Shown: in pieces, positions 18,525 through 26,920 of the stretch
Position numbering within the stretch: position 1 is the first letter of the stretch
Layout of the letters: each line of letters opens with the position of its first letter
NCBI GenBank assembly: GCA_945917475.1
Contig: CAMEHL010000002.1
Location: 1 to 49,200, forward strand
DNA length: 49,200 nt
Direction of reading: 5' to 3'
DNA from: an uncultured Clostridia bacterium
Lineage (GTDB): Bacteria; Bacillota; Clostridia; Christensenellales; Borkfalkiaceae
The notes under the pieces: generated by a model
Told to the model about the DNA's origin: nothing
The model's database searches: none
Seen by the model: only the letters and a program-made list of their open reading frames with translations
Program-made: the position numbers and the translations under genes

Positions 18525-19193
18525 ATGATTAACGAGAAAGATTACGGGAAAAACGGCGGCATTGCGGAGTTTTATAACGGCGCGCGCGAGTTTTCCGTTA
18601 TGCGCAACCTTTACGACTGCGCCGTAAAACAGTTGAAACTCAAACTCGAAATACTTAACAACGAGTTTAACGTGAGATATTCGAGAAATCCCATTCACCA
18701 CATTGAAAGCCGCCTTAAATCCGCCGACAGCATAATAGCCAAACTTCTTAAAAAGAACCTGCCCGTTTCGATAGAATCGGCGATGAAAAACGTAAACGAT
18801 ATAGCGGGCGTAAGGGTGGTTTGCAGTTATATAGACGACGTTTACGCCGTCGCGGAAATGCTTTTAAGGCAGACGGACGTAAAACTAAACAAAAGACAGG
18901 ATTACATAGCCGCGCCCAATTACAACGGTTACAGGTCGCTGCATCTCGACGTAAGCGTTCCCGTGTTTTTCTCGGATACAACACAGTTCGTTTCGGCGGA
19001 AGTGCAGATAAGAACGATTGCCATGGACTTCTGGGCGAGTTTAGAACACGACGTAAGATACAAAGCGGATAAGAGCAGGCTTCCGGCGGGTATCAACGAA
19101 GAAATGCTCGCCTGCGCCGACGAAATCGCGAGAATAGACGTCAAAATGCAGGATATGTATAAGCGTATTCAGCAGGCGGAAAGAAACGGTTAA
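18525..19193 (+). CDS. small alarmone synthetase (RelA/SpoT nucleotidyltransferase domain only)
   Basis: NDIAGVRVVCSYIDDVY, NYNGYRSLHLDV, EVQIRTIAMDFWASLEHDVRYK; no HD or C-terminal regulatory domains. Confidence 0.88.
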   Translation: MINEKDYGKNGGIAEFYNGAREFSVMRNLYDCAVKQLKLKLEILNNEFNVRYSRNPIHHIESRLKSADSIIAKLLKKNLPVSIESAMKNVNDIAGVRVVCSYIDDVYAVAEMLLRQTDVKLNKRQDYIAAPNYNGYRSLHLDVSVPVFFSDTTQFVSAEVQIRTIAMDFWASLEHDVRYKADKSRLPAGINEEMLACADEIARIDVKMQDMYKRIQQAERNG

Positions 19194-19278
19194 TCGGACA
19201 AAAACGACCGTTTGCCGTCGTCATTAACGCGAAAACGCGAAAAAACGTGAAAAAATTTTAAAAACGCTTTTCATACGT

Positions 19279-19307
19279 TTGACAAATTTAAAAAATACTG
19301 CTAACAT
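19279..19307 (+). promoter_or_regulatory. promoter of liv leader/operon
   Basis: TTGACA-17-TAACAT. Confidence 0.75.
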
Positions 19308-19335
19308 AAGAGCATAAAAAACAAGGCATAGACAT

Positions 19336-19425
19336 ATGAAACATTCGATATTCGTCAATCTTTCCATCGTCGTACTGCTTAGAGGTCTCATTATTAAGAA
19401 CGGACCTTGTTTTTGCCGTGTTTGA
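19336..19425 (+). CDS. 29-aa branched-chain amino acid leader peptide
   Basis: MKHSIFVNLSIVVLLRGLIIKNGPCFCRV*; 12 of 29 residues Ile/Leu/Val; just after a promoter and before a terminator hairpin. Confidence 0.85.
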   Translation: MKHSIFVNLSIVVLLRGLIIKNGPCFCRV

Positions 19426-19491
19426 TTTATAAATTCAAAAATACAGTGATTTCAAGGTTCTCGGTTTTATCTCGGGGACCTTGTTTTTTTT
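19383..19491 (+). promoter_or_regulatory. transcription attenuator (regions 1-4) of liv operon
   Basis: AGGTCT 19383-19388; GGACCTTG 19402-19409; CAAGGTTC 19453-19460; GGGGACCTTG 19474-19483 then T8; mutually exclusive pairings. Confidence 0.82.
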
Positions 19492-19592
19492 AAGAAAACG
19501 AACCGCTTGCGGAAAAAATTCCGCGCGGTCGCGATAAAACGGGTAATCTTCGGGTATAATCCCGTAAAAACTATTTTACAAGGAGTGTTGCT

Positions 19593-20786
19593 ATGAAAAA
19601 GACATTTTTAAAGTTGTTCACCGTGGCTGTCGCCGCGGTAATGACGGCGACGAGTTTCGTCGGTTGCGGCAGCGGAGAAGGATTTGCGAAAGATAAGTAC
19701 AATATCGGCGTATCCGGACCGTTAAGCGGCGGTGCTGCCGTTTACGGAGAAGCGGTTAAAAACGGTGCCGAACTCGCCATTAAGGAAATCAATGCCAAAC
19801 TCGGCGACGGCGAAACGAAGTACGCTTTCGAAATGAAAGACGACGAAGCAACCACCAAGAATATCGCGACCAACTTTTCCAGCCTTTACGAAAAGGGTAT
19901 GCAGGTTTCGCTCGGTTGCGTAACCACGGGTTCTTGTCTCGAATACAAGACTTACGCGAAAGAGAAGAACGTATTCTGCATTACTCCTTCCGCAACGGGC
20001 GACCAGGTTCCCGAAAACGCGGACAATATGTATCAGATGTGCTTTACCGACAGCAACCAGGGTTCTGCGTCGGTGGAATGGATGAAACGCGACAATAACG
20101 TGCCCACAAGCACCAAGATAGGCGTGTTCTACTGCAATAACGACGCGTATTCCAAAGGCATACGCGACAACTTTATCGCTGCGGCGAAAACTGCCGGATA
20201 TACGATAACGGAAGCGTCTTTCGCAAACAACGCGGACGGTTCCGCGCCCACCGATTTCAGCGCGCAGGTACGGACTCTCGAAAAATGCGAGTTCATATTT
20301 ATGCCCATATACTACACCCCCGCTTCCACCTTTATGAAAGCGGCGCAGAATATAGTTGCCGATACCGCTAAATTCTTCGGGTGCGACGGTTTCGACGGAA
20401 TAGATACCGCTATCGCGGGATTCGATATCAATACCATCAAACAGGAAGTTTCTATGCTTTCTCACTTCAATTCTTCCGCTACGACGGGCAAAGCGGCGGA
20501 CTTTATAAAGGCTTATAAAGACGAGTACGGCAAAACGCCCATACAGTTCGGCGCGGCTGCGTACGATTGCGTATACGTTATCTATCAGGCGATAGAAAAA
20601 GCCAAAGCGGACGGCAAATCGGTACCCGCGGATATCTCCGCAAGCGACCTTTGCAATATCCTTAAAGAAGTGTTCAAGAGCGCGTCGTTCTCTTTTGACG
20701 GCGTTACCGGCACGGGAATCAAATGGAACGCCGACGGAACGGTCGATAAACAGGCGGATAAATTCGTTATAAAAGCGCAAGGCTGA
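19593..20786 (+). CDS. livK: branched-chain amino acid ABC transporter substrate-binding protein
   Basis: lipoprotein signal (SFVGCGSG), periplasmic-binding fold motif GPLSGGAAVYGEAVKNGAELAIKEIN, followed by livHMGF. Confidence 0.92.
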   Translation: MKKTFLKLFTVAVAAVMTATSFVGCGSGEGFAKDKYNIGVSGPLSGGAAVYGEAVKNGAELAIKEINAKLGDGETKYAFEMKDDEATTKNIATNFSSLYEKGMQVSLGCVTTGSCLEYKTYAKEKNVFCITPSATGDQVPENADNMYQMCFTDSNQGSASVEWMKRDNNVPTSTKIGVFYCNNDAYSKGIRDNFIAAAKTAGYTITEASFANNADGSAPTDFSAQVRTLEKCEFIFMPIYYTPASTFMKAAQNIVADTAKFFGCDGFDGIDTAIAGFDINTIKQEVSMLSHFNSSATTGKAADFIKAYKDEYGKTPIQFGAAAYDCVYVIYQAIEKAKADGKSVPADISASDLCNILKEVFKSASFSFDGVTGTGIKWNADGTVDKQADKFVIKAQG

Positions 20787-20798
20787 TTAACTTAAAGA

Positions 20799-20827
20799 AT
20801 TTTTCTCTCACCACCCGACGGAAGGAG
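20799..20827 (+). other. intercistronic hairpin between livK and livH
   Basis: CACCACCCGAC-GGAAGGA-GTCGGGTGGTG, no U-tract. Confidence 0.65.
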
Positions 20828-20887
20828 TCGGGTGGTGCGGGATTTTAAAAACAGTCCGCAATTCGCGTTGCGGGCACGGAGAAAACA

Positions 20888-21763
20888 ATGTTGGATTTTT
20901 TGACTACGTTGATAAACGGGCTGAGTCTCGGCGGCGTTTACGCAATGATAGCGCTCGGCTATACTATGGTTTACGGTATAGCCAAAATGCTTAACTTCGC
21001 GCACGGCGACATAATAATGGTCGGCGGATTCGCTCTGCTTATCGTCTGCAACGCCACGGGGATTACTTCCGTATCGCTTATCGTCGCGGTAGTCGTGTGT
21101 ATGGCTGTGGGAATTTTAACCGAAATTCTCGCTTACCGCCCGCTCAGGGGCGCGTCTCCGCTCGCGGTGCTGATTACCGCGATAGGCGTGAGTTACCTGC
21201 TCAGAAGTATCGCGCAACTCGCGTTCGGCACGGAAGCGAAGTATCTCGAAATAAATATGGGAACGATAGCGATCGGGAGTTTCCGTTTAAGCGTCGGAAC
21301 GCTCGTTACGCTTTTATCCGCGTCGCTCGTAATGGTTTTGCTTACTCTGTTCATCAACAAGACCAGAACGGGCAAAGCGATGCTTGCCGTGTCCGAAGAC
21401 AAAGACGCGGCGCAACTTATGGGCATAAATTCGAACAGGATAATAATGATTACGTTCGCAATAGGTTCGGCGCTCGCCGCACTCGCGGGATTTTTCATAA
21501 TTCTGAAAAACCCCTTTTCGGTGAATAACACCATGGGTGCGATGCCGGGCATAATGGCGTTCACGGCGGCGGTTATAGGGGGAATCGGTTCTATTCCGGG
21601 CGCGATGCTCGGCGGGCTTGCGCTCGGCATTATAGAAACCTTTTCCAACTCCGTTCCCGCGCTCAATCCTTATACGGTGGCGATAGAATTCGCGCTCCTT
21701 ATCGTGATTCTGATTGTCAAACCCACCGGTCTTATCGGCAAGAAAAAACGGGAGAAGGTGTGA
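20888..21763 (+). CDS. livH: branched-chain amino acid ABC transporter permease LivH
   Basis: NGLSLGGVYAMIALGYTMVYGIAKMLNFAHGDI. Confidence 0.93.
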   Translation: MLDFLTTLINGLSLGGVYAMIALGYTMVYGIAKMLNFAHGDIIMVGGFALLIVCNATGITSVSLIVAVVVCMAVGILTEILAYRPLRGASPLAVLITAIGVSYLLRSIAQLAFGTEAKYLEINMGTIAIGSFRLSVGTLVTLLSASLVMVLLTLFINKTRTGKAMLAVSEDKDAAQLMGINSNRIIMITFAIGSALAALAGFFIILKNPFSVNNTMGAMPGIMAFTAAVIGGIGSIPGAMLGGLALGIIETFSNSVPALNPYTVAIEFALLIVILIVKPTGLIGKKKREKV

Positions 21764-21764
21764 T

Positions 21765-22991
21765 ATGAACGGCTTTATCAGATATTTTTCCGCCGTTAAG
21801 GCAAGATTCAAACTGAAAAATTATTTAACCTATTTCATCTTTCTCGCGTTTATTCTGATTTTTGCGCCGCTGGGACTTACGGGTTCGCTCAAAATGTCTA
21901 CGGAGTTTATGCTCGAACAGATAGGTTACAGCATAGTCGCGGCTATTTCTCTTTCGCTCGTCGTCGGGTTTTTAGGCGAACTCTCGCTCGGGCACGCGGG
22001 CTTTATGAGTATCGGCGCAATGGTCGGCGCGCTTTTGCAGAACAAACTCTATCCGTCCCTTTCGGCAAGCAGTCCCTTTCTCGCGCTCGTTATAGCAATG
22101 ATTGTAGGCGGGCTTGCGGCGGCGGTGTTCGGGTTTATAATAGGCTTGCCCGCGTTAAGGCTTAAAGGCGACTACCTTGCAATCGTTACGCTCGCGTTCT
22201 GCCAGATTGTGCAGACTATTTTCGAGCAACTCCCGTTTTTCGGCGGCACGCTCGGAATTGCCAACGCGGCGAGATATTCTTCGCACAAACTGTTTATAGT
22301 TATTTTCGTCGTCGCGCTCATTTCGCTCGTCGCGATAAACAACTTTATAAAGAGTAAACACGGCAGGGCGGTTATGGCGATACGCGACAACGAGATTGCC
22401 GCGCGCGCTATGGGCGTCAACGTGTCGTTCAATAAGATTTTCGTGTTCGTTTTCTCGTCGTTTATAGCGGGAATTGCGGGCGTTCTTATGGCGGCGTCTA
22501 AAAATACCGTCGCGGCGAACGCGTTTACTTATAACTATTCTATAGATATTCTCGTAATGGTAGTGCTCGGCGGTATGGGCAATATCAACGGTTCAATCGT
22601 CGCGGCGACTCTGATTACCGTGCTTAACATAAGTCTCAACAACGTGTTCACGGGAAGTATGGCTGCGATAAAGAATATCGTTTACGCGCTCGTGCTTATA
22701 TTGATTGTAATTTATACCAACGCGCCCGGCTTAAAGTCTTTCAGAGAAAAACACGGGTTCGGCGTATACTGGTCTAAATTTACGGCGAAAATCGTTAAAC
22801 TGTTTTCCAAAAAAGAGTTAAAACAAGACCCCGCCAAAGAAAAAGAATTCGGAGCGGACTGGTCGAAAGTCCCCACCAAAGTGGAAATGGACGCCATTTT
22901 ATCCACCGATTTAACGCCCGATAAATCTTACGTTTCGGATAAACCCGCGCCCGACGGGAAAACGGACGGTTCGGGGAAAGGAGATAAGTAA
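21765..22991 (+). CDS. livM: branched-chain amino acid ABC transporter permease LivM
   Basis: GFLGELSLGHAGFMSIGA, AIRDNEIAARAMGV; ATG at 21765 preferred over ORF-track start. Confidence 0.92.
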   Translation: MNGFIRYFSAVKARFKLKNYLTYFIFLAFILIFAPLGLTGSLKMSTEFMLEQIGYSIVAAISLSLVVGFLGELSLGHAGFMSIGAMVGALLQNKLYPSLSASSPFLALVIAMIVGGLAAAVFGFIIGLPALRLKGDYLAIVTLAFCQIVQTIFEQLPFFGGTLGIANAARYSSHKLFIVIFVVALISLVAINNFIKSKHGRAVMAIRDNEIAARAMGVNVSFNKIFVFVFSSFIAGIAGVLMAASKNTVAANAFTYNYSIDILVMVVLGGMGNINGSIVAATLITVLNISLNNVFTGSMAAIKNIVYALVLILIVIYTNAPGLKSFREKHGFGVYWSKFTAKIVKLFSKKELKQDPAKEKEFGADWSKVPTKVEMDAILSTDLTPDKSYVSDKPAPDGKTDGSGKGDK

Positions 22992-22992
22992 A

Positions 22993-23769
22993 ATGGCTGA
23001 AATAATTCTCAAAACGGAAAATCTCGGCATTTCCTTCGGCGGACTTAAAGCCGCCGAAGACGTTAATCTCGAAATCGTAAAAGGGGATATGTACGGGCTT
23101 ATCGGTCCTAACGGCGCGGGCAAAACCACTGTGTTCAACCTGATTACGGGCGTATATAAACCTACGTTCGGAAAGGTGTTTCTCTGCGGAAAAGATATTA
23201 CGGGCGAAAGCCAGATGAACGTGAACAAACTCGGCGTGGCGCGTACCTTCCAGAACATAAGACTGTTCAACAATATGAGCGTCATTAAAAACGTTATGGT
23301 GGGGCTCGCTAACAACCCCGACTATAAATGCAATATCGCGCAGAGCATTTTCCGCACTCCCGAATTTATGCGCACGGAAATCGCTATGCGTGAACACGCC
23401 AAAAAACTGCTCGAAGTTTTCGGGCTTTTAGAAGAACGCAACCAACTCGCGTATAATCTTCCTTACGGAAAGCAAAGAAAACTCGAAATAGCGCGCGCAC
23501 TCGCGACCAACCCCAAACTTCTGCTTTTAGACGAGCCTGCCGCAGGCATGAACCCGCACGAGACGGAAGAACTTATGGAAACCATAAAATTCGTCCGTAA
23601 AGACTTCGATATGACTATTTTGCTTATCGAACACGATATGAAACTCGTTAGCGGGATATGCGACAAACTCACGGTGCTTAACTTCGGGCACGAACTGTGC
23701 AAGGGCGAAACGAAAGAAGTCTTAAACAATCCCGAAGTGATAAAGGCGTATCTGGGCGACGAAAACTGA
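22993..23769 (+). CDS. livG: branched-chain amino acid ABC transporter ATP-binding protein LivG
   Basis: GPNGAGKTT, LLLLDEPAAGMNPHE. Confidence 0.93.
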   Translation: MAEIILKTENLGISFGGLKAAEDVNLEIVKGDMYGLIGPNGAGKTTVFNLITGVYKPTFGKVFLCGKDITGESQMNVNKLGVARTFQNIRLFNNMSVIKNVMVGLANNPDYKCNIAQSIFRTPEFMRTEIAMREHAKKLLEVFGLLEERNQLAYNLPYGKQRKLEIARALATNPKLLLLDEPAAGMNPHETEELMETIKFVRKDFDMTILLIEHDMKLVSGICDKLTVLNFGHELCKGETKEVLNNPEVIKAYLGDEN

Positions 23770-23788
23770 TTTTCAGGAGCGAATTGTT

Positions 23789-24499
23789 ATGGCGATAATG
23801 GAAGTAAAAGACTTAGTAGTGAGTTACGGTCTCATAAATGCGATAAAGGGCGTGTCTTTTAAGGTAGAAGAAGGCGAGATTGTCGCGCTTATCGGCGCAA
23901 ACGGCGCGGGCAAAACCACGATAATGCACGCCGTGAACGGAATACTCGGCAAAGCGGGCGGCAGCGTAACTTTCCACGGCGAAGACATAACTAAAACGCC
24001 CGCGTACGCGCTGGCGGAAAAGGGACTTACGCAAGTTCCCGAGGGCAGGAGAATATTTCAGGAACTCTCCGTAAAAGACAATCTGCTTCTCGGCGCGTTT
24101 TCCGTTAAAGACGGTAAAAAAATAAAAGAAACGCTCGAAAGGGTTTACGGGATATTCCCGCGGCTCAAAGAGAGAGCAAATCAGATAGGCGGAACTCTCT
24201 CGGGCGGCGAACAGCAGATGCTCGCCGTGGGCAGAGCGATGATGTCCAACCCCGTTATGCTGCTTTTAGACGAACCGTCTATGGGGCTTTCGCCGCTGTT
24301 CGTAAACATAATTTTCGATACGATAAAGAAGATAAACGAGAGCGGCACGACCGTGCTTTTAGTCGAACAGAACGCCAAAAAGGCGTTGTCCGTCGCAAGC
24401 AGGGCGTATATTCTCGAAACGGGCAGAATCGTAAAGGAAGGCAGGGGAAAAGACCTGTTAAACGACGAATCGATAAAAAAGGCGTATCTCGGAGAGTAA
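23789..24499 (+). CDS. livF: branched-chain amino acid ABC transporter ATP-binding protein LivF
   Basis: GANGAGKTT, LSGGEQQMLAVGRAMM, LLLDEPSMGLSPL. Confidence 0.93.
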   Translation: MAIMEVKDLVVSYGLINAIKGVSFKVEEGEIVALIGANGAGKTTIMHAVNGILGKAGGSVTFHGEDITKTPAYALAEKGLTQVPEGRRIFQELSVKDNLLLGAFSVKDGKKIKETLERVYGIFPRLKERANQIGGTLSGGEQQMLAVGRAMMSNPVMLLLDEPSMGLSPLFVNIIFDTIKKINESGTTVLLVEQNAKKALSVASRAYILETGRIVKEGRGKDLLNDESIKKAYLGE

Positions 24500-24526
24500 C
24501 TTATCGGGATTATGCGAAAGAAGAAA

Positions 24527-24575
24527 AACCGCCGCATGGCGCGGAATATCCGCGCCATGCGGCGGTTGATTTTTT
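24527..24575 (+). terminator. liv operon terminator
   Basis: 19-bp stem AACCGCCGCATGGCGCGGA/TCCGCGCCATGCGGCGGTT then T6. Confidence 0.88.
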
Positions 24576-24784
24576 CATTTACCGCGTTTTTTCGTTTGCC
24601 GTTTTCTGATTGATTTTCCCGTAGGGTAAAATATCGCCTTAAATAAGCGATATAACTTGCCGAAATGCAAATATAACCGACGCATTAACGATAAATCCCC
24701 GTTGCCGCACTGATAAAAGGGCGGTTTTTGCTCATAATATAAAAGGAAAAAATAAACTTTTTACCGAAAACGGCATTAAAACGT

Positions 24785-24813
24785 TTGACAAGAACGGTTA
24801 AAAAAACTATACT
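24785..24813 (+). promoter_or_regulatory. promoter of aromatic operon
   Basis: TTGACA-17-TATACT. Confidence 0.8.
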
Positions 24814-24844
24814 CAAAGCGTAAGAGAAATCGGAAGAGATTTTT

Positions 24845-24910
24845 ATGAAACGCACTATCGCATTAAACAACTTTTATTATTACGCATTTTACTTTAAACC
24901 GAATTTATGA
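24845..24910 (+). CDS. 21-aa Phe/Tyr leader peptide
   Basis: MKRTIALNNFYYYAFYFKPNL*; FYYYAFYF run, 7 of 8 aromatic. Confidence 0.85.
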   Translation: MKRTIALNNFYYYAFYFKPNL

Positions 24911-24991
24911 TATCGGTTATTTTGTGTTTGCGTTTTTTTACGGCGTATATGAAAATGACCGAGCGGGCAACCGAGTCGGTCGTTTTTTTTT
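24897..24991 (+). promoter_or_regulatory. transcription attenuator (regions 1-4) of aromatic operon
   Basis: AACCGA 24897-24902; TCGGTTATTTT 24913-24923; AAAATGACCGA 24952-24962; TCGGTCGTTTT 24976-24986 within T9. Confidence 0.85.
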
Positions 24992-25042
24992 GAATAAATA
25001 TTCTAAAAATAGAAATAAAGAAAGTAATACAGGAGAAACGTT

Positions 25043-26059
25043 ATGATTATTATCGTAAAAAAGGATTGCGAAAAGAAACAACTCGACAACCTTATCGGGT
25101 GGGTAAAAAAGCAGGGGCTTAAAGTGGACGTCAGCCGCGGCGCCCATTCTACTATTTTAGGACTCGTCGGGGACACCGGCAAAGTAGATATCGATCTCGT
25201 AAGGTCGCTCGATATAGTCGAAAACGTTAAGAGAATACAAGAACCTTTCAAATTGTCCAACCGTAAATTCCACCCCGACGACACGATTGTGGATATAGGC
25301 GGCGTAAAGATAGGCGGCAACCACTTTGCCATTATCGCGGGGCCGTGTTCGGTCGAAACGGAAAAACAGATAATAGGCGTTGCGGAAGCGGTTAAAAAAG
25401 CGGGCGCGAAACTGCTCCGCGGCGGCGCGTTCAAACCCAGAACGTCGCCCTATTCTTTCCAGGGACTGAGAGAGACGGGGCTCGACCTTCTCTTAAAGGC
25501 GAAAAAGGAAACGGGGCTGCCCATAGTAACCGAGATAATGAGCGTAAGGCACATAGACTTGTTCCGCGACGTAGACCTTATCCAGATAGGCGCGCGGGAT
25601 ATGCAGAACTACGAACTGCTTAAAGAAGTGGGCAAAACGGGCAAGCCCGTCCTTTTGAAAAGGGGTTTCTGCAACACGATAGAAGAGTGGCTTATGAGTG
25701 CGGAATACGTAATGAGCGAAGGCTCGAAAGACGTTATTCTGTGCGAACGCGGCATAAGAACGTTCGAGCCGTATACGAGAAACACGCTCGATTTGTCCGC
25801 GATTCCCGTCTTAAAAGAACTGACGCACCTGCCCGTGATAGTAGACCCGTCGCACGCTTCGGGGCTTGCAAGGCTGGTTAAACCCTTGTCGCTCGCGGCG
25901 GTGGGCGCGGGGTCTGACGGGCTTATGATAGAAGTGCATAACGACCCGCTGCATGCGCTTTGCGACGGCGCGCAGTCGGTGCGCCCCGACCAGTTCGAAG
26001 ACATAGCGCAAAGCGTTAATTCAATGCTGCACCTTTGCGGTAAAAACGAAATATTATAA
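25043..26059 (+). CDS. aroF: 3-deoxy-7-phosphoheptulonate synthase (with N-terminal ferredoxin-like domain)
   Basis: GPCSVETEKQI, LLRGGAFKPRTSPYSFQGL, DPSHASGL. Confidence 0.93.
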   Translation: MIIIVKKDCEKKQLDNLIGWVKKQGLKVDVSRGAHSTILGLVGDTGKVDIDLVRSLDIVENVKRIQEPFKLSNRKFHPDDTIVDIGGVKIGGNHFAIIAGPCSVETEKQIIGVAEAVKKAGAKLLRGGAFKPRTSPYSFQGLRETGLDLLLKAKKETGLPIVTEIMSVRHIDLFRDVDLIQIGARDMQNYELLKEVGKTGKPVLLKRGFCNTIEEWLMSAEYVMSEGSKDVILCERGIRTFEPYTRNTLDLSAIPVLKELTHLPVIVDPSHASGLARLVKPLSLAAVGAGSDGLMIEVHNDPLHALCDGAQSVRPDQFEDIAQSVNSMLHLCGKNEIL

Positions 26060-26073
26060 GCGCGGGGTATAAA

Positions 26074-26919
26074 ATGAACGTAGGTATAGCAGGATTAGGG
26101 TTAATGGGCGGCTCTTTCGGGCGCGCCGTGCTAAAAAACACGCCGCACGCCGTTTTCGGGTGCGACGTCAACCCCGACGCCGAGAAAAAAGCGCGTGAAC
26201 TGAACGCGATAAACGGAATATTAAGCGAAGAGACTGCGCGTTCGCTCGACTTGCTCGTTTTAGCCGTTACGCCCGAACACGTCCGCGGACTGCTCGATAA
26301 ATACGCGCCCGCTTTAAAGCGCGGCGCGGTCGTCGTGGATTTTTGCGGCGTAAAGCGGTCGGTTGTTAAGATTATGAAAGAGTATTCGGAAAAATACCCG
26401 GGAATAACCTTTATCGGCGGACACCCCATGGCGGGCAGAGAACTGTCGGGCATAGACAATTCCCGTGCGGACTTATTCGACGGCGCGTCTATGATATTCG
26501 TGAACGTAAACGCGGAAGAAAGCGTTTTCGGGCGGGTGAAAGAATTTTTCCTGTCCGCGGGGTTCGGTCGCGCCGAAGTTACCACGGCGGAAGAGCATGA
26601 CGCGATTATCGCCTATACTTCGCAACTCTGCCACGTTACTTCCAACGCGTACATAAAAAGCCCGACCGCCGAGAAGCATCTCGGGTTTTCCGCGGGCAGT
26701 TACAGGGATCTGACGCGCGTGGCGAGACTGGACGCCGATATGTGGGCGGAACTCATGACGGAAAACGCCGATTATCTTAAAGGCGAACTCCAAACGCTTA
26801 TAAACAATCTTAACGAATACCTTGCCGCCGTGAGCGCGGGCGACGTCGGTCGCCTTAAAACGCTCTTAAAAGACGGCAACGACAGAAAAATCGGCATAGA
26901 CAAAAAAGGAGACGATTAA
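26074..26919 (+). CDS. tyrA: prephenate dehydrogenase
   Basis: GLGLMGGSFGRAV, GGHPMAGRELSGIDNS. Confidence 0.9.
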   Translation: MNVGIAGLGLMGGSFGRAVLKNTPHAVFGCDVNPDAEKKARELNAINGILSEETARSLDLLVLAVTPEHVRGLLDKYAPALKRGAVVVDFCGVKRSVVKIMKEYSEKYPGITFIGGHPMAGRELSGIDNSRADLFDGASMIFVNVNAEESVFGRVKEFFLSAGFGRAEVTTAEEHDAIIAYTSQLCHVTSNAYIKSPTAEKHLGFSAGSYRDLTRVARLDADMWAELMTENADYLKGELQTLINNLNEYLAAVSAGDVGRLKTLLKDGNDRKIGIDKKGDD

Positions 26920-26920
26920 A

